NCBI GenBank assembly: GCA_947366545.1 | Contig: CANBAL010000005.1 | Coordinates: 1 to 64,000, forward strand | Source: an uncultured Clostridia bacterium | GTDB taxonomy: Bacteria; Bacillota; Clostridia; Christensenellales; UBA1242 | Length of the DNA: 64,000 nucleotides | Direction of reading: 5' to 3' | Part shown: one piece after another, positions 61,701 through 64,000 of the stretch | Position numbering within the stretch: position 1 is the first letter of the stretch | How the letters are laid out: each line of letters begins with the position of its first letter | The notes under the pieces: generated by a model | The model's database searches: none | What the model was told of the DNA's origin: nothing | What the model saw: the letters and a program-made list of their open reading frames with translations, nothing else | Made by a program: the position numbers and the translations under genes

Positions 61701-62768
61701 AGTCTTAAAGAGAATACAACAAGCCTTGCAAATGGCGATTTGTATATGAATGATGGCATTTTAATGCTTCATGCTTATAATAAAGATTACTATATTACGG
61801 TAGACCTTAAAGATGGCAAGCTTAAAGTTAACACTGCGAGAGATGGCTTTGGAACTGAATATACCGGCACTCTTACAAATGTTAAACTTCTTTCACTAGA
61901 CCCAAGTGATGTACAAACCTTTGATGTTCAAGATACTGACAACCCAATCGTTAAGGTAGACCTCAGTACAATCAAGAGGGCATATAATAATCTTGATACA
62001 GTTATAACTCTTCCTGAAATCGCAGCAGATATTAAAGGTAACAATGATATAGATCCAACCAAGGGTATAGACGAAGCTAAATCTTATCTTCAAATCTCTA
62101 TTGAAAGACCATCTGGTGAAACTCCTCTTGCAACCATTTATATGGACAAATGGGCAGATGAGAAAAATGAGTATTATGACAAAGATTCTGGAAATGTAAA
62201 ATACACACTTTCTCAACATGGTACCTATACAATCAAGTATGTTGTATTTGACAAGAATGGCAAGAAGGGTGAACTTTCAAAGACGATTTACAATGGTGAT
62301 ACAGTAAAACCTACTATTGATACCACAGAAGACTTCCTTAACAATAAGACAGATGCATACAAGAAAGGCGACAAACTTTCACTCAAGATCTCTGAGGAAA
62401 CACTCAAACTTAAAGATGAGGGCGGCTCAACTTATGCAGAACTTCTTGAAACACTTGAGGTAACACTTACAAACACTACAACCAAGACCGAGATTAAGAA
62501 TAATGGTGATGCGGCTGCTCACACTTATGAATATGATCTTTCAACAGCAGGCACATATGAACTTAAACTTAAAGTAAAGGATCAAGCAGGTTGGCCAGCA
62601 GAAAAGACGATAACCTTTACCATTGGCGGTACCGATACAACTCCAACAGTATCATACCAAACAATCGGAACAATTCTTATCGTAGTTTCAGCAGTAATAC
62701 TTGCAGGTGTCGTAGTATACTTCGTAGTATCTAAAGTAAAGAACGATAAGAAAGAGAAAAGAAAATAA
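58773..62768 (+). CDS. Large secreted surface protein with about 8 Ig-like modules and C-terminal TM anchor, 1331 aa
   Basis: N-terminal signal; recurring 'G(T/S)Y.I.Y.V.D..GN' strands; C-terminal TIGTILIVVSAVILAGVVVYFVVSKVKNDKKEKRK. Confidence 0.85.
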   Translation: MTNNSSKKYNILFKGMMFGLAFLMCVSFMPLSALASLADAVLDTTFNTLHQITLSAAPNNEVVKGDSYTFAIGHYTYGGKTYKVGDTTVTGQATDDNFQNSNVTVNYKGTSVFEKIDTTKYSYNDTAKTGTYGTFTPSRTGTYVVSYSVTDKGGNVYSYDYTIECTTSNAHFAFDNIEDTDASFLTYDLALLAAKGNGYTDITLPLPKVYDENDKVLKDSKGNDIKYYLEDNDARPEGVHDYILLSIAGGSKDGIEITKDGDNFVVDGDLIKNTTGVGTYIITYTFYQNDKYVVSTDKQFEVKDGYYKDKNDNAGYTLETSWKDSIFSTAVTGVRTKLPVIEGLTSNNDTPKSEKVPVTYEIVIEYKDKDNGNKPIPVTADTYSVEDGVRYFTPNKDGDYTIKYVVTDFYGNHPKDGTVQFPVTGVKDQQLPSVYVYDANPKNAMNGDDYVDAEHKMKSRTPYNDFIVYAIGAKDNAAELKDIELKRIIRTPGGTTIVETTEYADYNLIFQFTNYNDLITYNYSLKEDMAKDNITTANSDEEIAKWLKDNHYLIVTNEEDKKGTEGYAYINYSHKFEAQSASATSYKVLYEARDAYAKDGNISIGNTVAQKVIEMNFTELNVRNEIAPVVSGPRNLQSSYVEKDVIKFSEPSITSNDASGYKIDKSLRRNYVYRYLDESGNPIEGEGETIEFTPVQGENSNISTAARPTSNGWYTLTAENKQLTITLDNIPEGAGSFEICLYAVDDDGNIGYWLKRMTIANTNDTSAPTLKAVDSTLDTVSNQGDRITLPTIYYSDDRVEFMTASVNVYHVKDGVKTWVPSEGKNVYPNSVAGTYIVDAGSFVAERAGQYQIVVTAIDSANHSITNFFTTTVNEKTRVEKPSIENISASTKTLRVGEKPEYLATPVVSVKSNDTFGYMGLDKNDNSVQDGYYAVKEISGQAPNNFNIFNNYKEFSASSQGIYKVRYYVYLIQYNKASLKENTTSLANGDLYMNDGILMLHAYNKDYYITVDLKDGKLKVNTARDGFGTEYTGTLTNVKLLSLDPSDVQTFDVQDTDNPIVKVDLSTIKRAYNNLDTVITLPEIAADIKGNNDIDPTKGIDEAKSYLQISIERPSGETPLATIYMDKWADEKNEYYDKDSGNVKYTLSQHGTYTIKYVVFDKNGKKGELSKTIYNGDTVKPTIDTTEDFLNNKTDAYKKGDKLSLKISEETLKLKDEGGSTYAELLETLEVTLTNTTTKTEIKNNGDAAAHTYEYDLSTAGTYELKLKVKDQAGWPAEKTITFTIGGTDTTPTVSYQTIGTILIVVSAVILAGVVVYFVVSKVKNDKKEKRK

Positions 62769-62803
62769 TTAAAAAGGACTTTCCTAGTGAAAGTCTTTTT
62801 TAT
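62769..62803 (+). terminator. Rho-independent terminator
   Basis: AAAAAGGACTTTC-ctagt-GAAAGTCTTTTTT. Confidence 0.8.
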
Positions 62804-62833
62804 AATAAATTCTATTAAGATAAGCGATTTTAC

Positions 62834-62862
62834 TTGACAAAACGCTCGCCTTATGGTATTAT
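62834..62862 (+). promoter_or_regulatory. Sigma-A promoter of rplU operon
   Basis: TTGACA - 17 bp - TATTAT. Confidence 0.7.
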
Positions 62863-62865
62863 AAC

Positions 62866-62947
62866 CCAGTATCCGCTTGTAAGGGGTTTTTAAGTCTGAG
62901 TTTCAGCACCCGCGAGGCAGCGAGTTTGGTTAGAGGAGGTAAAAAAT
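62866..62947 (+). promoter_or_regulatory. Candidate L21-type ribosomal protein leader
   Basis: Structured, GC-richer 5' UTR (ATCCGCTTGTAAGGGGTTTTTAAGTCTGAGTTTCAGCACCCGCGAGGCAGCGAG) directly before rplU. Confidence 0.5.
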
Positions 62948-63256
62948 ATGTTTGCTATAGTACAAACTGGTGGAAAGCAATACAAAGTTAGTGAAAACGA
63001 TGTAATAAGCGTTGAAAAACTTGATCATGCAGTTGGCGATAAGATTGAACTTGAGTGTTTACTTATCAGCGATAATGGACAAGTTGTTGCTGGAAATCCT
63101 GTAGTAAAAGGCGCTTTAGTTCAGGCAGAAGTTCTTTCACATGGCAAAGGCGATAAAATCGTTGTGTTCAAATATAAGCCAAAGAAAAATGAAAGAAAGA
63201 AACAAGGCCATAGACAACCTTTTACACAATTAAAGATTTTGTCTATAAAGAAGTAA
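62948..63256 (+). CDS. rplU: 50S ribosomal protein L21
   Basis: [48 protein letters not shown]. Confidence 0.98.
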   Translation: MFAIVQTGGKQYKVSENDVISVEKLDHAVGDKIELECLLISDNGQVVAGNPVVKGALVQAEVLSHGKGDKIVVFKYKPKKNERKKQGHRQPFTQLKILSIKK

Positions 63257-63260
63257 GATC

Positions 63261-63584
63261 ATGACGAAGATTACTTTTTATAAAGAAAAAAATGTATTTC
63301 TTGGATTTGAAGTTGTAGGGCATACTGGTAAAGATGAATTTGGCAAAGACTTATTATGTTGTCAGTTGTCTACCGTGGCACAACTTGCCGTAGTTGGCGT
63401 AAAAGAGTGTGCACGCATTAAGGCATTTATAGAGATTAGCGATGGATATTTGGTTATAAAAACCAACTATCAAGATGCACAAGAAGAGAAGATAAAATTC
63501 TTGTTTGACACTTGTTATAAATCCTTTCAATCAATAATTCAAGATGAAAAACGATATGCGAAATTGGAGGTAAAAAATGTTTAA
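63261..63584 (+). CDS. prp: Ribosomal-processing cysteine protease Prp (YsxB family)
   Basis: [22 protein letters not shown] (His/Cys motif); located between rplU and rpmA. Confidence 0.93.
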   Translation: MTKITFYKEKNVFLGFEVVGHTGKDEFGKDLLCCQLSTVAQLAVVGVKECARIKAFIEISDGYLVIKTNYQDAQEEKIKFLFDTCYKSFQSIIQDEKRYAKLEVKNV

Positions 63585-63852
63585 GTTTAATGCTCAACTT
63601 TTTGCTCACCACAAGGGTGGCGGTAGTACTAAAAACGGCCGTGACTCACAAGGACAACGCTTAGGTGTAAAGGCGTATGCAGGGGAGAAAGTAACTGCCG
63701 GCTCAATAATAATAAGACAGCATGGAACAAAGGTATATCCAGGCGAGAATGTTGGAATGGGTAAGGATTACTCACTCTTTGCACTTTGTGATGGCACAGT
63801 AAAGTTTGATACAAAGAATGCTAAAAAAGTTGTAAATGTAGTAGTAGAATAA
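63577..63852 (+). CDS. rpmA: 50S ribosomal protein L27 with cleavable N-terminal extension
   Basis: [70 protein letters not shown]. Confidence 0.98.
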   Translation: MFKFNAQLFAHHKGGGSTKNGRDSQGQRLGVKAYAGEKVTAGSIIIRQHGTKVYPGENVGMGKDYSLFALCDGTVKFDTKNAKKVVNVVVE

Positions 63853-63855
63853 ATT

Positions 63856-63886
63856 TAGCGCAACACTTAGTTGTGCTTTTTTTATT
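63856..63886 (+). terminator. Rho-independent terminator
   Basis: GCGCAAC-actta-GTTGTGCTTTTTTT. Confidence 0.75.
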
Positions 63887-63915
63887 ATATGTGGTATACT
63901 TGATTAGAGGCAGTC

Positions 63916-64000
63916 ATGAAGTTTATACAACATAAAGAAAAAATTGAGATAATCGGCAAAGATGATTTTAATCCTGTTCATATACTCGAATGTGGGCAAG
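63916..64000 (+). CDS. 5' end of a gene, possibly 8-oxoguanine DNA glycosylase (truncated by window edge)
   Basis: MKFIQHKEKIEIIGKDDFNPVHILECGQ resembles the OGG1 N-terminal 'DF.....DCGQ' motif; only 28 codons visible. Confidence 0.45.
   Translation, partial: MKFIQHKEKIEIIGKDDFNPVHILECGQ

Overview
64 kb window of a low-GC, Firmicutes/Clostridia-like chromosome. Most of it is a conserved housekeeping backbone: comM-dprA-topA-trmFO-like-hslV-hslU, tcdA, trxA, a nifS/nifU pair, SRP RNA, ileS, pseudouridine synthases, pepF, comEC-holA, pcrA, ligA, the str operon rpsL-rpsG-fusA-tuf, sepF-lspA-rluD, and rplU-prp-rpmA. Accessory features sit within it. The most notable is a compact, apparently intact podovirus-like capsid operon (about 26.4-33.6 kb): a TerS-like remnant, portal, scaffold, SU10-like major capsid protein, connector, beta-propeller protein and two holins, with no recognisable large terminase, integrase, tail or endolysin gene. 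There are also three stand-alone loci pairing small XRE repressors with divergent small genes and palindromic operators; one has three operators spaced exactly 29 bp apart. Others are an HTH-SDR-unknown-domain fusion on a predicted leaderless transcript, a structured rpsL leader with an intrinsic terminator, hairpin-rich elements in or next to the str operon, a 23-bp direct repeat bounding a possible small RNA, and a G9 tract inside a coding sequence. No CRISPR array, transposase, integrase, rRNA or convincing tRNA was seen. All family calls come from reading the protein sequences; no database search was run.
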